Shown here: one piece after another, positions 16,402-23,803 of the stretch
Numbering within the stretch: position 1 is the first letter of the stretch
Layout: every line of letters begins with the position of its first letter
Source of the DNA: JACCXJ01 sp052387115
GTDB lineage: Bacteria; Pseudomonadota; Gammaproteobacteria; JACCXJ01
NCBI GenBank assembly: GCA_052387115.1
Contig: JBQTJM010000040.1
Coordinates: 1-40,281 of the forward strand
Length of the DNA: 40,281 nucleotides
Reading direction: 5' to 3'
Notes under the pieces: generated by a model
What the model saw: only the letters and a program-made list of their open reading frames with translations
Database searches by the model: none
Told to the model about the DNA's origin: nothing
Program-made: the position numbers and the translations under genes

Positions 16402-16752
16402 GTGGTTGAAACGATGATCCTGATCCCGGGCCGGTCGAACAAACAGGGCACGTCCCTGAATGCCGGCAAGCTCAAGGACGAATACCGGGAGGTCACCTCC
16501 ACCGTCGAGATGAACCAGGACGACATGGCGCGTCTCTGTCTCAAGGACGGCGACGCCGTCCGGCTCAGCAACGCCCAGGGCGAGGCCATAGTCCGCTGCA
16601 AGGGTAAGAAGCCGACCGACTTGCCTTCCGGGATGCTGTTCATCGCCTACGGGCCGCCCTCGAGTCAGCTCATGGGTGGCGATACGGCCGGGAGCGGCAT
16701 GCCCATTTCCAAAAACTTCGAGGTGCAGGTGGAACGCGTGGATGTGCCTTGA
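16402..16752 (+). CDS. Formylmethanofuran dehydrogenase subunit D-like (molybdopterin-dinucleotide binding)
   Basis: The 116-residue protein resembles archaeal FwdD/FmdD, the separate domain that helps bind the molybdo- or tungstopterin of FwdB. Visible similarity includes ILIPGRSNKQGTSLNAGKL, the DGDAVRLSNAQGEAIV strand pair, and MLFIAYGPPSSQLMGGDTAG with SGMPISKNF. The last matches the GPWANxxxxxxTDSTGMP region of the archaeal protein as I remember it. The start may be GTG 16402 or ATG 16414; neither has a strong ribosome site. It is the first gene of the rightward operon, 36 bases before fwdB. Its presence implies a real pterin cofactor in FwdB. Confidence 0.85.
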   Translation: MVETMILIPGRSNKQGTSLNAGKLKDEYREVTSTVEMNQDDMARLCLKDGDAVRLSNAQGEAIVRCKGKKPTDLPSGMLFIAYGPPSSQLMGGDTAGSGMPISKNFEVQVERVDVP

Positions 16753-16788
16753 GCCGTCGAAACCCCTGAAACCTACGAGGACTGGATC

Positions 16789-18141
16789 ATGAGTGAGCCC
16801 GCCATCGGTCAAAACATCCGCGTCGTGGAGCACGCCACCTGCACCTTTTGCGGCTGCGTCTGCGACGACATGGATCTCACCGTCGACCTGGACGCCAAGC
16901 GCATCACCAAGGCCAAGAACGCCTGTACCCTGGGCCGCGCCTGGTTCGCCGAGCACACCATCGAAGACAAACCGCCGGCCAAGATCGACGGCCGGCCCGC
17001 GACCACCGTCGAGGCCATCGAGGCCGCCGCCCAGATCCTGGCCAAGGCCCGGCTGCCGATCATCTACGGCCTCTCCGACACGACCTGCGAGGCCCAGCGC
17101 CAGGCGGTCGCCATCGCCGATCTGATGCACGGGAACATCGACACCACGACCTCGGTCTGCCACGGCCCCTCGGGCATCGCCTTCCAGGGCGTGGGCGAAA
17201 GCACCGCCACCTTGGGCGAGATCAAGAACCGCGCGGACCTCGTGATGTACTGGGGTGGCAATCCGGCCGAATCCCACCCGAGGCACTTCACGCGCTATGC
17301 CGTGACCCCGAAGGGCATGTACATCCCGAATGGGCGCAAGGACCGTTACGTCGTCCTCGCCGATGTGCGCCGCACCCCGAGCGCCCCGGTCGCGGACCTC
17401 TTCCTCCAAGTCAAGCCGGGCCGGGACTTCGAGCTGCTGTGGGCCCTGCGCGCCTTGGTAAAGGGCCGCAAGATCGACGCGTCGATCGAAGAGAGCACCG
17501 GCATACCGCTCGCGACCTTGGAGAACCTGGTCGAGCGCATGAAGAGCTGTCGCTACGGGGTGCTGTTCTTCGGCATGGGGCTCACCATGACCCGCGGCCG
17601 GCACTTCAACTCGGGCGCCATCTTGGCGCTCGCGACCGATCTCAACGAGTACACGCACTTCGTCGCCAAGCCCGTACGCGGTCACGGCAACGTCACGGGC
17701 GCCGACAACGTCGTGTCCTGGCAGACGGGTTATCCCTTCGGCGTGAATTTCAGCCGCGGCTATCCGCGCTTCAACCCAGGGGAATTCACGACCGTGGATC
17801 TCCTATCGCGCGGCGAGGCCGATGCCGCCCTCATCATCGCCAGCGATCCGGGCTCGAACTTCCCCAAACCGGCCATCGAGCACCTGAAGCGCATCCCGGT
17901 CATCGTGCTCGACGCCAAGGACACCGACACGACCGAGCTCGCGCGCGTCGCCTTTCGGACCGCAACCTACGGCATCAACACCACGGGGACGGTGTACCGC
18001 ATGGACGATGTGCCCATCACCCTGCGCCCGGCCTTCGATTCGCCGTTCCCGGGCGATGAAGAAGTCTTGACGGCCCTCAAAGACCGGTTACGCGAGCTCT
18101 TGAACGAGAAGCGCGGCGCCGCCCTGCGCAAGGCCGCCTAA
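16789..18141 (+). CDS. fhcB: Formylmethanofuran dehydrogenase subunit B (FhcB/FwdB)
   Basis: The 450-residue protein aligns by eye with archaeal FwdB along its length. It keeps a possible [4Fe-4S] site, C18-x2-C21-x3-C25 (CTFCGCVC) plus C46 in NACTLG. It also keeps the cysteine that ligates Mo or W in archaeal enzymes, here C124 in TSVCHGPSG. Other conserved blocks are GEIKNRADLVMYWGGNPAESHPRHFTRY, VLFFGMGLTMTRGRHFN, VRGHGNVTGADNV and IIASDPGSNFP. In M. extorquens the homologous FhcB is reported to be a catalytically inactive scaffold. Here the ligand set looks intact, so a redox role (formylmethanofuran to CO2 or back) is plausible. It is followed 21 bases later by fhcA. Confidence 0.92.
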   Translation: MSEPAIGQNIRVVEHATCTFCGCVCDDMDLTVDLDAKRITKAKNACTLGRAWFAEHTIEDKPPAKIDGRPATTVEAIEAAAQILAKARLPIIYGLSDTTCEAQRQAVAIADLMHGNIDTTTSVCHGPSGIAFQGVGESTATLGEIKNRADLVMYWGGNPAESHPRHFTRYAVTPKGMYIPNGRKDRYVVLADVRRTPSAPVADLFLQVKPGRDFELLWALRALVKGRKIDASIEESTGIPLATLENLVERMKSCRYGVLFFGMGLTMTRGRHFNSGAILALATDLNEYTHFVAKPVRGHGNVTGADNVVSWQTGYPFGVNFSRGYPRFNPGEFTTVDLLSRGEADAALIIASDPGSNFPKPAIEHLKRIPVIVLDAKDTDTTELARVAFRTATYGINTTGTVYRMDDVPITLRPAFDSPFPGDEEVLTALKDRLRELLNEKRGAALRKAA

Positions 18142-18162
18142 GCCATACATACCGGACGGACC

Positions 18163-19827
18163 ATGGGATCGGCGCTCCGCATCACCAACGGGCGCGTCTA
18201 CGACCCCGCGAACGGGGTCGACGGGTGCGTCCAGGACCTCTGTATCCAGGATGCTAAGATCGTGGCCGAGGTGCCCGCCGATGCCCGGAGGATCGACGCC
18301 ACGGGGATGGTCGTGATGCCGGGTGGCGTGGACATCCACTGCCACATCGCCGGCCCCAAGGTCAACCTGGCGCGCAAGCTCCAACCCGAAGACAAGCGCC
18401 TGGACGTCGTCCCGAGCACACCGTACACACGCTCCGGCAGCGGCGGGATCATTCCCTCGACCTTCGCGACCGGCTATCGCTATGCCGCGATGGGCTACAC
18501 GACCGCGATGGAGGCGGCGGTGACGCCCATCGGCGCGCGGCACGTGCTCGAAGAGCTCCACGACACCCCGATCATCGACAAGGGCTTCTATGTGCTCCTC
18601 GGGAACAACGTGTTCCTGTACCGCTTGCTCAAGGAGGGCCGGCGCGAGGAGTTCCGCGAGGCCGTGGCCTGGTGGGTCAACGCCACCAAGGCCTACACGG
18701 TCAAGCTAGTCAACGCAGGCAGCGACGCGCTGTGGAAAGGCCGGCGCAACGCCAACATCACCGATCTGAACGAGAACATCGATCAATTCGACCTCACCCC
18801 CATCGAGGTCATCCGTGCCTTCATCGAGACGGTCAACGACCTCGGCCTCCCCCATCCCGCGCACATCCATTGCAATAACCTGGGGCATTCCGGCAACGCC
18901 ACGACCACCCTCGACACCATGCGCGCCGCCGAGGGCCGCCGGGTCCATATCGCCCATGTCCAGTTCCACAGCTACGGGGGCGAGCCGGGCAAGAACCCGA
19001 CCTCGCGCGGGCCGGAGATCGCGGACTACATCAACAACCACCCGAACATCACGGCCGATGTGGGTCAGGTCATGTTCGGCAAGGCCACGGCCATGACCGC
19101 GGACGCGCCGCTCGCCTATCTCTTGAAGGGCGTATCCGGCAATAAATGGGTCAATGCCGACACCGAGAACGAGAGCGGGTGCGGGATCGTGCCGTTCACC
19201 TACCAGGAGAAGGTCTATGTCCATGCGCTCCAGTGGGCGATCGGGCTCGAGCTGTTCCTGCTTTCGAAGGACCCCTGGCGCATCCTGCTCTCGACCGATC
19301 ACCCGAACGGCGGCTCCTTCACGATGTACCCGAGGCTCATTCGGCTGCTCATGGACCGCGAGTTTCGCAACGACCAGATCCGTAAGGTCAACCAGAAGGC
19401 CATCCGCAACACGATCCTGGGGGATAACCTGGATCGGGAGTACACCCTCTCCGAGATCGCGATCATCACCCGCGCCGGCCCGGCGCGGGCGCTGGGTCTC
19501 AAGGACAAGGGGCATCTGGGCGTCGGCGCGGACGCCGACATCACCCTTTACGAGGACGACCCGGACAAGGAGAAGATGTTCAGCACACCGCGCTATGTCA
19601 TCAAGGACGGCAAGCTCATCATCGAGGACCACGAGTTCCGGGCCGACCACGACGGGCGGGTCCTGCACGCGACGCCGGCCTACGACCCCGACATCGAGAA
19701 GGCCATCCGGCCGTTCTTCGAGGACTATTACAGCATCCGGTTTGACAACTACGCCGTCTCGGACCGTTATCTACACCACCATCAGGTGATCCCTGGCCAA
19801 GTGATCCCGGCAGTACAACAACAATAA
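18163..19827 (+). CDS. fhcA: Formylmethanofuran hydrolase subunit A (FhcA/FwdA)
   Basis: FhcA is an amidohydrolase that converts formylmethanofuran to formate and methanofuran through a binuclear metal site. The 554-residue protein has the metal motif GGVDIHCHIAGPK near residue 58 and the candidate carboxylated lysine in AYTVKLVNAG. Further histidines lie in HPAHIHCNNLG and HIAHVQFHSYGGEPG, and the aspartate is in LSTDHPNGG. It matches FwdA along its full length. Only two bases separate it from ftr, so expression is coupled. Confidence 0.95.
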   Translation: MGSALRITNGRVYDPANGVDGCVQDLCIQDAKIVAEVPADARRIDATGMVVMPGGVDIHCHIAGPKVNLARKLQPEDKRLDVVPSTPYTRSGSGGIIPSTFATGYRYAAMGYTTAMEAAVTPIGARHVLEELHDTPIIDKGFYVLLGNNVFLYRLLKEGRREEFREAVAWWVNATKAYTVKLVNAGSDALWKGRRNANITDLNENIDQFDLTPIEVIRAFIETVNDLGLPHPAHIHCNNLGHSGNATTTLDTMRAAEGRRVHIAHVQFHSYGGEPGKNPTSRGPEIADYINNHPNITADVGQVMFGKATAMTADAPLAYLLKGVSGNKWVNADTENESGCGIVPFTYQEKVYVHALQWAIGLELFLLSKDPWRILLSTDHPNGGSFTMYPRLIRLLMDREFRNDQIRKVNQKAIRNTILGDNLDREYTLSEIAIITRAGPARALGLKDKGHLGVGADADITLYEDDPDKEKMFSTPRYVIKDGKLIIEDHEFRADHDGRVLHATPAYDPDIEKAIRPFFEDYYSIRFDNYAVSDRYLHHHQVIPGQVIPAVQQQ

Positions 19828-19829
19828 GA

Positions 19830-20720
19830 ATGCGCGTCGAGAACGCCGAGGTCGTCGATACCTTCGCCGAAGCCTTCGCCATGTGGGGCTCGCGGGTCAT
19901 CATCACCGCGTATAGCCCGGCCTGGGCGATGGCGGCGGCGCGCGCCATGACCGGATTCGCCACCTCCGTCATCGGTTGCAAGTGCGAGGCGGGCATCGAG
20001 CGCGAGCTGTTTCCTTCCGAGACCCCGGACGGGCGACCGGGGGTGAGCGTGCTGCTGTTCTCGATGAGCGCCGATTCGGTGGGCAAGCGCCTCTTGGAGA
20101 GGGTCGGTCAGTGCGTCATGACGTGTCCAACCAGCGCCTGCTTCAACGGCTTGGAAGGAGAACAGAAGGCGGTCGTGGGCGGCAAGCTGCGTTATTTCGG
20201 TGACGGCTATCAGATCGCCAAGTTTCTCGACGGCCGGCGCTATTGGCGTATCCCGGTGATGGACGGGGAGTTTGTGGTCGAGGACCGCTTCGGCGTGCAG
20301 CCGTCCGTGGGCGGGGGCAACCTCTTGATCCTGGGCCCGGACCTTCCCGTGACCTTGGGTGCCGCCGAGGCGGCCGTGGGCGCAATGCGTGCGGTGCCCG
20401 GCGTGATCCTGCCCTTCCCGGACGGCGTCGTGCGCAGCGGCAGCAAACCCGGATCGAAGTACAAGGGCCTGCCGGCATCCACCAACGACGCCTATTGCCC
20501 GACCTTGCGCGCCTTCGCGCCGACCACCGAGGTGATCCCAGAGGCTGGGTGCGTCTTGGAAATCGTGATCGACGGGTTGGAGCTGGAAGGCGTGAGCGAG
20601 GCCATGCGGGTCGGGATCGCCGCCGCCGCCGCGCACGGCGCGCTGCGCATCACGGCCGGGAACTACGGCGGCAGCCTGGGCCAATACCAGATCGGCCTGC
20701 ACAGTCTCCTGGCGGCGTAG
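19830..20720 (+). CDS. fhcD: Formylmethanofuran:H4MPT formyltransferase (FhcD/Ftr)
   Basis: Ftr moves the formyl group between H4MPT and methanofuran-type cofactors. The 296-residue protein has the family length and shows FAEAFAMWGSRVIITAYSPAW, TGFATSVIGCKCEAGIE, CVMTCPTSACFNGL and KLRYFGDGYQ. The C-terminal domain carries SKYKGLPASTNDAYCPTLR and TAGNYGGSLGQYQIGL. It starts two bases after the fhcA stop. Confidence 0.96.
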   Translation: MRVENAEVVDTFAEAFAMWGSRVIITAYSPAWAMAAARAMTGFATSVIGCKCEAGIERELFPSETPDGRPGVSVLLFSMSADSVGKRLLERVGQCVMTCPTSACFNGLEGEQKAVVGGKLRYFGDGYQIAKFLDGRRYWRIPVMDGEFVVEDRFGVQPSVGGGNLLILGPDLPVTLGAAEAAVGAMRAVPGVILPFPDGVVRSGSKPGSKYKGLPASTNDAYCPTLRAFAPTTEVIPEAGCVLEIVIDGLELEGVSEAMRVGIAAAAAHGALRITAGNYGGSLGQYQIGLHSLLAA

Positions 20721-20730
20721 GTCGAGTCCC

Positions 20731-21534
20731 GTGCAGCTCACCTTCCATCATAGCCCCGAGGTGCCCATGGAGGCCGAGGTAATCACCCCGGAGAAGCTCA
20801 CCGGTTTGAGCGAGGCGGAGGTCTCGGCGCTGCCGCTCCAGTACGGCAACGAGCGGGTTCCGCTCGGGGAGTACTTCCGGGTCAGCGGGCGCTACGAGGG
20901 CGAGATCCGGGTCGAGGGCGACCTCTCGAGGGTCAAGATGATCGGCTCGGGCATGAGCGCGGGCCGGATCGTCGTCAACGGCGATGTCGGCATGCACCTG
21001 GGCACCGGGATGTCGGGCGGCGAGATCGTCGTCACGGGTAGCGCGGGCGACTGGGTCGCGCCGGACCAGAGCGGCGGGCGCATCACCATCCACGGCAACG
21101 CCGGCCACCTGGTCGGCAGCGCCTACCGCGGCAGCACGGTCGGGATGCGCGGCGGCGAGATCCTGATCCACGGCAACGCCGGCAACGAGGTCGGGAACGC
21201 GATGCGCCGGGGCCTCATCGCGATCGGAGGAGACTGCGGCGACTTCGGCGGCGTCAACATGCTCGCCGGCACCCTCATCGTGCTCGGCCGACTCGGCTTG
21301 CGCTGCGGCGCCAGCATGAAGCGCGGCTCGATCGTCTCCATGCAACCCGCGCCACTGCTCCCGACCTTCGGCTACGCGTGCCGGTATGAGCCTCTCTATC
21401 TGCGCCTGTATCTCCTGCACCTCAAGCGCCTGGGGATGGCCGTCGGTGAGGCTCACATCGCAGGCCCCTACCGGCGCTACAGCGGGGACGCCATCGAAAC
21501 CAACCGCGGCGAGATCTTGCTCCTGGACGCCTGA
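20731..21534 (+). CDS. fhcC: Formyltransferase/hydrolase (formylmethanofuran dehydrogenase) subunit C
   Basis: FhcC is a right-handed beta-helix subunit that binds and scaffolds FhcA/B/D. The GXGXG repeats are obvious: GRYEGEIRVEGDLSRVKMIGSGMSAGRIVVNGD, then TGMSGGEIVVTG, GGRITIHGNAGHLVG, MRGGEILIHGNAGNEVG and GLIAIGGDCGDFGGVN. The 267-residue length matches bacterial FhcC. The likely start is GTG at 20731, ten bases after ftr; an in-frame ATG (EVPMEAEV) is a possible alternative. Confidence 0.95.
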   Translation: MQLTFHHSPEVPMEAEVITPEKLTGLSEAEVSALPLQYGNERVPLGEYFRVSGRYEGEIRVEGDLSRVKMIGSGMSAGRIVVNGDVGMHLGTGMSGGEIVVTGSAGDWVAPDQSGGRITIHGNAGHLVGSAYRGSTVGMRGGEILIHGNAGNEVGNAMRRGLIAIGGDCGDFGGVNMLAGTLIVLGRLGLRCGASMKRGSIVSMQPAPLLPTFGYACRYEPLYLRLYLLHLKRLGMAVGEAHIAGPYRRYSGDAIETNRGEILLLDA

Positions 21535-21565
21535 CGGATCGCTGAACCACGCCTTGTCCTCCCTC

Positions 21566-21607
21566 TCCCTCCGGGACCCTCCGGGAGAGGGTTGGGGTGA
21601 GGGGATC
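21566..21607. repeat. Intergenic GC-rich repeat (inverted second copy)
   Basis: This is the inverted copy of the element at 12979-13029 (CTCCCTCCGGGACCCTCCGG, GAGAGGGTTGGGGTGAGGGG, ATC). It lies between fhcC and the ferredoxin gene. Its own hairpin (CCCTCCGGGACCCTCCGGGAGAGGG region) could attenuate transcription into the ferredoxin gene. Confidence 0.65.
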
Positions 21608-21639
21608 CCCGCATTAGAAAACCATAAGAGGAGAGAGCC

Positions 21640-21945
21640 ATGACCACCATCGTAACGGACAACTGCCTGCTTTGCCGGTTTACCGACTGCGTGACCGTGT
21701 GCCCGGTCAACTGCTTCCACGGCGACGACGAGATGCTCTACATCGACCCCGAGGTGTGCATCGACTGCAGCGCCTGCGTTCCCGAGTGCCCGGTGCACGC
21801 CATCTACGAGGGCGAAGACATCCCGGACGACAAGAAGGAGTGGATCCAGATCAACGCCGAGCGCGCCCCCAACCTTCCCGAAATCGACGGCAAGCAGGAT
21901 CCGCTACCGACTGCCGAAGCGCGCAAGGCGGAGTTGGGGTACTGA
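21640..21945 (+). CDS. FdxA-type 7Fe/8Fe ferredoxin
   Basis: The 101-residue protein has two iron-sulfur motifs. The first is the FdxA pattern NCLLCRFTDCVTVCPVNCF; the second is CIDCSACVPECPVHAI, a classical CxxCxxCxxxCP. This layout is usual for [3Fe-4S]/[4Fe-4S] ferredoxins, though the extra cysteine in the first motif could permit another cluster type. AGGAGAGAG precedes the ATG. Its place between fhcC and a ferredoxin:NADP reductase suggests it exchanges electrons with the FwdB-type subunit and the reductase. Confidence 0.93.
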   Translation: MTTIVTDNCLLCRFTDCVTVCPVNCFHGDDEMLYIDPEVCIDCSACVPECPVHAIYEGEDIPDDKKEWIQINAERAPNLPEIDGKQDPLPTAEARKAELGY

Positions 21946-21979
21946 GGGAACCGGTGTCGGCCGGCGATCAACGATCAAT

Positions 21980-23353
21980 ATGAGCACCTTAGGTTCCGAA
22001 CAAAACCCCCTTCGAGTGGCCGTCGTCGGCAGCGGCCCGAGCGGCTTCTATGCCACCGAGGCCTTGATCAAATCCGGCAAGACGGTCCGCATCGACATGC
22101 TGGAGCGGCTCCCGGTCCCCTTCGGCCTGGTGCGCAGCGGGGTCGCGCCCGATCACCCCAAGCTCAAACAGGTGATCCTCGTCTACGACAAGATCGCGCG
22201 TTCTCCCGAGTTCCGCTTTCTCGCTAACGTCACCGTGGGCCGCGATGTCACCCTCGACGAGCTGCGCGCCCACTACCACGCGGTCTTGTTCACCTGTGGG
22301 GCCGAGACCGATCGGCGGTTGGGTGTGCCGGGGGAGGAGCTGGCCGGGAGCCACACGGCCACGGAGTTCGTCGGCTGGTACAACGGCCATCCCGACTATC
22401 GCGACCGGGTATTCGATCTCTCTCAAGAGGTGGCCGTCATCATCGGTCAGGGCAATGTCGCGGCCGACGTGGCGCGCATCCTGGCCAAGACCGTGGGCGA
22501 GCTGAAACACACCGATATCGCCGAGCACGCCCTGGACGCCCTGGCAGAGAGCCGGGTGCGCGAGATCCACGTGATTGGCCGGCGCGGCCCCGCGCAGGCC
22601 AAGTTCACCAATCGCGAGTTGCGTGAGCTGGGCGAGCTCGACGACTGCGATGGCGTCGCCGAGGCCCGCGACCTGGAGCTGAACCCTGAAAGCCTCGCGG
22701 AGATCTCGGACAAGGACAACGTCGTGAGCGCCAAGAACGTCGAGATCTTCCGCAGCTTCACCGCTCCCGCGAGCGGCAAGGTTCGGCGCCTCATCTGCCA
22801 CTTCTTGAAGAGCCCAGTGCGGTTGCTCGGCGAAGGAAGGCTGCAGGGCCTGGTCCTGGAGCGCAACCGGCTGCAAGGGGCGCCCTTCCAGCAAGCGGCG
22901 CGCGGCACCGGCGAGACCGAGGAACTACCCTGCGGGATCCTGTTCCGTAGCATCGGCTACAAGGGCGTGCCCTTGGCCGGCGTGCCCTTCGACGAGCGCC
23001 GCGCCGTGATCCCGAACCGGTCGGGCCGTGTCCAGGACGCCAACGGGTCCGTCGTCCCCCAAGTCTACTGCGCCGGCTGGATCAAACGCGGCCCCACCGG
23101 GATCATCGGCACCAACCGCGCGTGCAGCGTGGACACCGTCGGCTCCCTGCTGGCCGATCTCCCCAACCTCGACCCGGCGCCCAAGGCCGGTGCGGAGGCC
23201 CTCTACCCCCTCTTCGAAACGCGAGCGGTGCGGGTGCTGTCCTATCCCGAGTGGCTCCAGCTCGACAGCGCCGAGGTCGAGCGCGGCAAACCCAAGGGCA
23301 AACCCCGCGAGAAGTTCACCCGCATCGAGGAGATGCTCGCCGTACTTGGCTAG
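21980..23353 (+). CDS. Ferredoxin:NADP+ reductase, adrenodoxin-reductase/FprA type
   Basis: The 457-residue flavoprotein has the FAD motif VAVVGSGPSGFYATEALIKSG at its start and LPVPFGLVRSGVAPDHPKLK. The NADP site is VIIGQGNVAADVARILAKT, and the C-terminal motif is YCAGWIKRGPTGIIGTNRACSVDTV. It would pass electrons between the adjacent ferredoxin and NADP(H). It follows the ferredoxin by 34 bases and probably ends the operon. It links formyl-group oxidation, or CO2 reduction, to the NADPH pool; this last point is inference. Confidence 0.92.
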   Translation: MSTLGSEQNPLRVAVVGSGPSGFYATEALIKSGKTVRIDMLERLPVPFGLVRSGVAPDHPKLKQVILVYDKIARSPEFRFLANVTVGRDVTLDELRAHYHAVLFTCGAETDRRLGVPGEELAGSHTATEFVGWYNGHPDYRDRVFDLSQEVAVIIGQGNVAADVARILAKTVGELKHTDIAEHALDALAESRVREIHVIGRRGPAQAKFTNRELRELGELDDCDGVAEARDLELNPESLAEISDKDNVVSAKNVEIFRSFTAPASGKVRRLICHFLKSPVRLLGEGRLQGLVLERNRLQGAPFQQAARGTGETEELPCGILFRSIGYKGVPLAGVPFDERRAVIPNRSGRVQDANGSVVPQVYCAGWIKRGPTGIIGTNRACSVDTVGSLLADLPNLDPAPKAGAEALYPLFETRAVRVLSYPEWLQLDSAEVERGKPKGKPREKFTRIEEMLAVLG

Positions 23354-23437
23354 TTCGGAGTCACGACCGCGGTTTCGCACTCGCGACGGACCCCGCCGAG
23401 GTGCTCGTAAAGTTTAGCCCGAATCGGCTAAGTCGGG

Positions 23438-23728
23438 TTAGTTGAGGTGATGGTGATCGGGGGTGCCGCGATCTATGCCGGGGCCTTGCCGCTGTGCGAG
23501 CGGATCTACCTCACCGAAATACACGCCGAGATCAGCGGCGACACCTGGTTTGTCGGCTATGACGCGGGCGAATGGCGCGAGCGCGACAGGATCGATCACC
23601 CGCCCGACCCCGCCAACCGCTATCCCTATAGCTTCGTGGTCCTGGAACGCGCGGGCCGGGGGCGTGGCTGTGACGGCGGCGGGGTGGCCCGCAACAGTGG
23701 GGCGCGGTCAGCTACGGACCGAACCTGA
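23438..23728 (+). pseudogene. C-terminal fragment of dihydrofolate reductase
   Basis: The frame reads VMVIGGAAIYAGALPLCERIYLTEIHAEISGDTWF and ends DPANRYPYSFVVLERAG, the unmistakable last half of a FolA-type enzyme. The N-terminal half, with the folate- and NADPH-binding loops, is missing; an in-frame stop lies at 23429. The frame then runs about 22 residues past the normal end. It is a relic and cannot be catalytic. A pterin-pathway reductase (DmrA is DHFR-like) is an alternative parent, but the sequence looks like ordinary FolA. Confidence 0.85.
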
Positions 23729-23755
23729 AAGTCAATTCCAAAGCCGGGATGAAGA

Positions 23756-23789
23756 CACACGGGTACGGGCGTCCGCCCGTACCCGTGTG
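23756..23789. terminator. Perfect 15-bp hairpin between convergent genes
   Basis: CACACGGGTACGGGC and its exact complement are separated by GTCC. No T tract follows on either strand, so it may be a bidirectional transcript stop or a REP-like element. It lies 14 bases before the cytochrome gene stop. Confidence 0.6.
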
Positions 23790-23803
23790 ACCTGAGGCCC
23801 TGG

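Noticed and set aside
16315..17685. 456-codon minus-strand frame across fwdD and fwdB
   Set aside because: The plus strand encodes recognisable FwdD and FwdB proteins there; the minus frame is rich in Gly/Asp/His shadow sequence.
16848..18059. 403-codon plus frame inside fhcB
   Set aside because: It is an out-of-frame arginine/proline-rich shadow of fhcB.
23756..23789. Perfect hairpin considered as a CRISPR or integron attachment site
   Set aside because: It is a single copy without regular spacing, cas genes or an integrase. A transcript stop or REP-like role is simpler.
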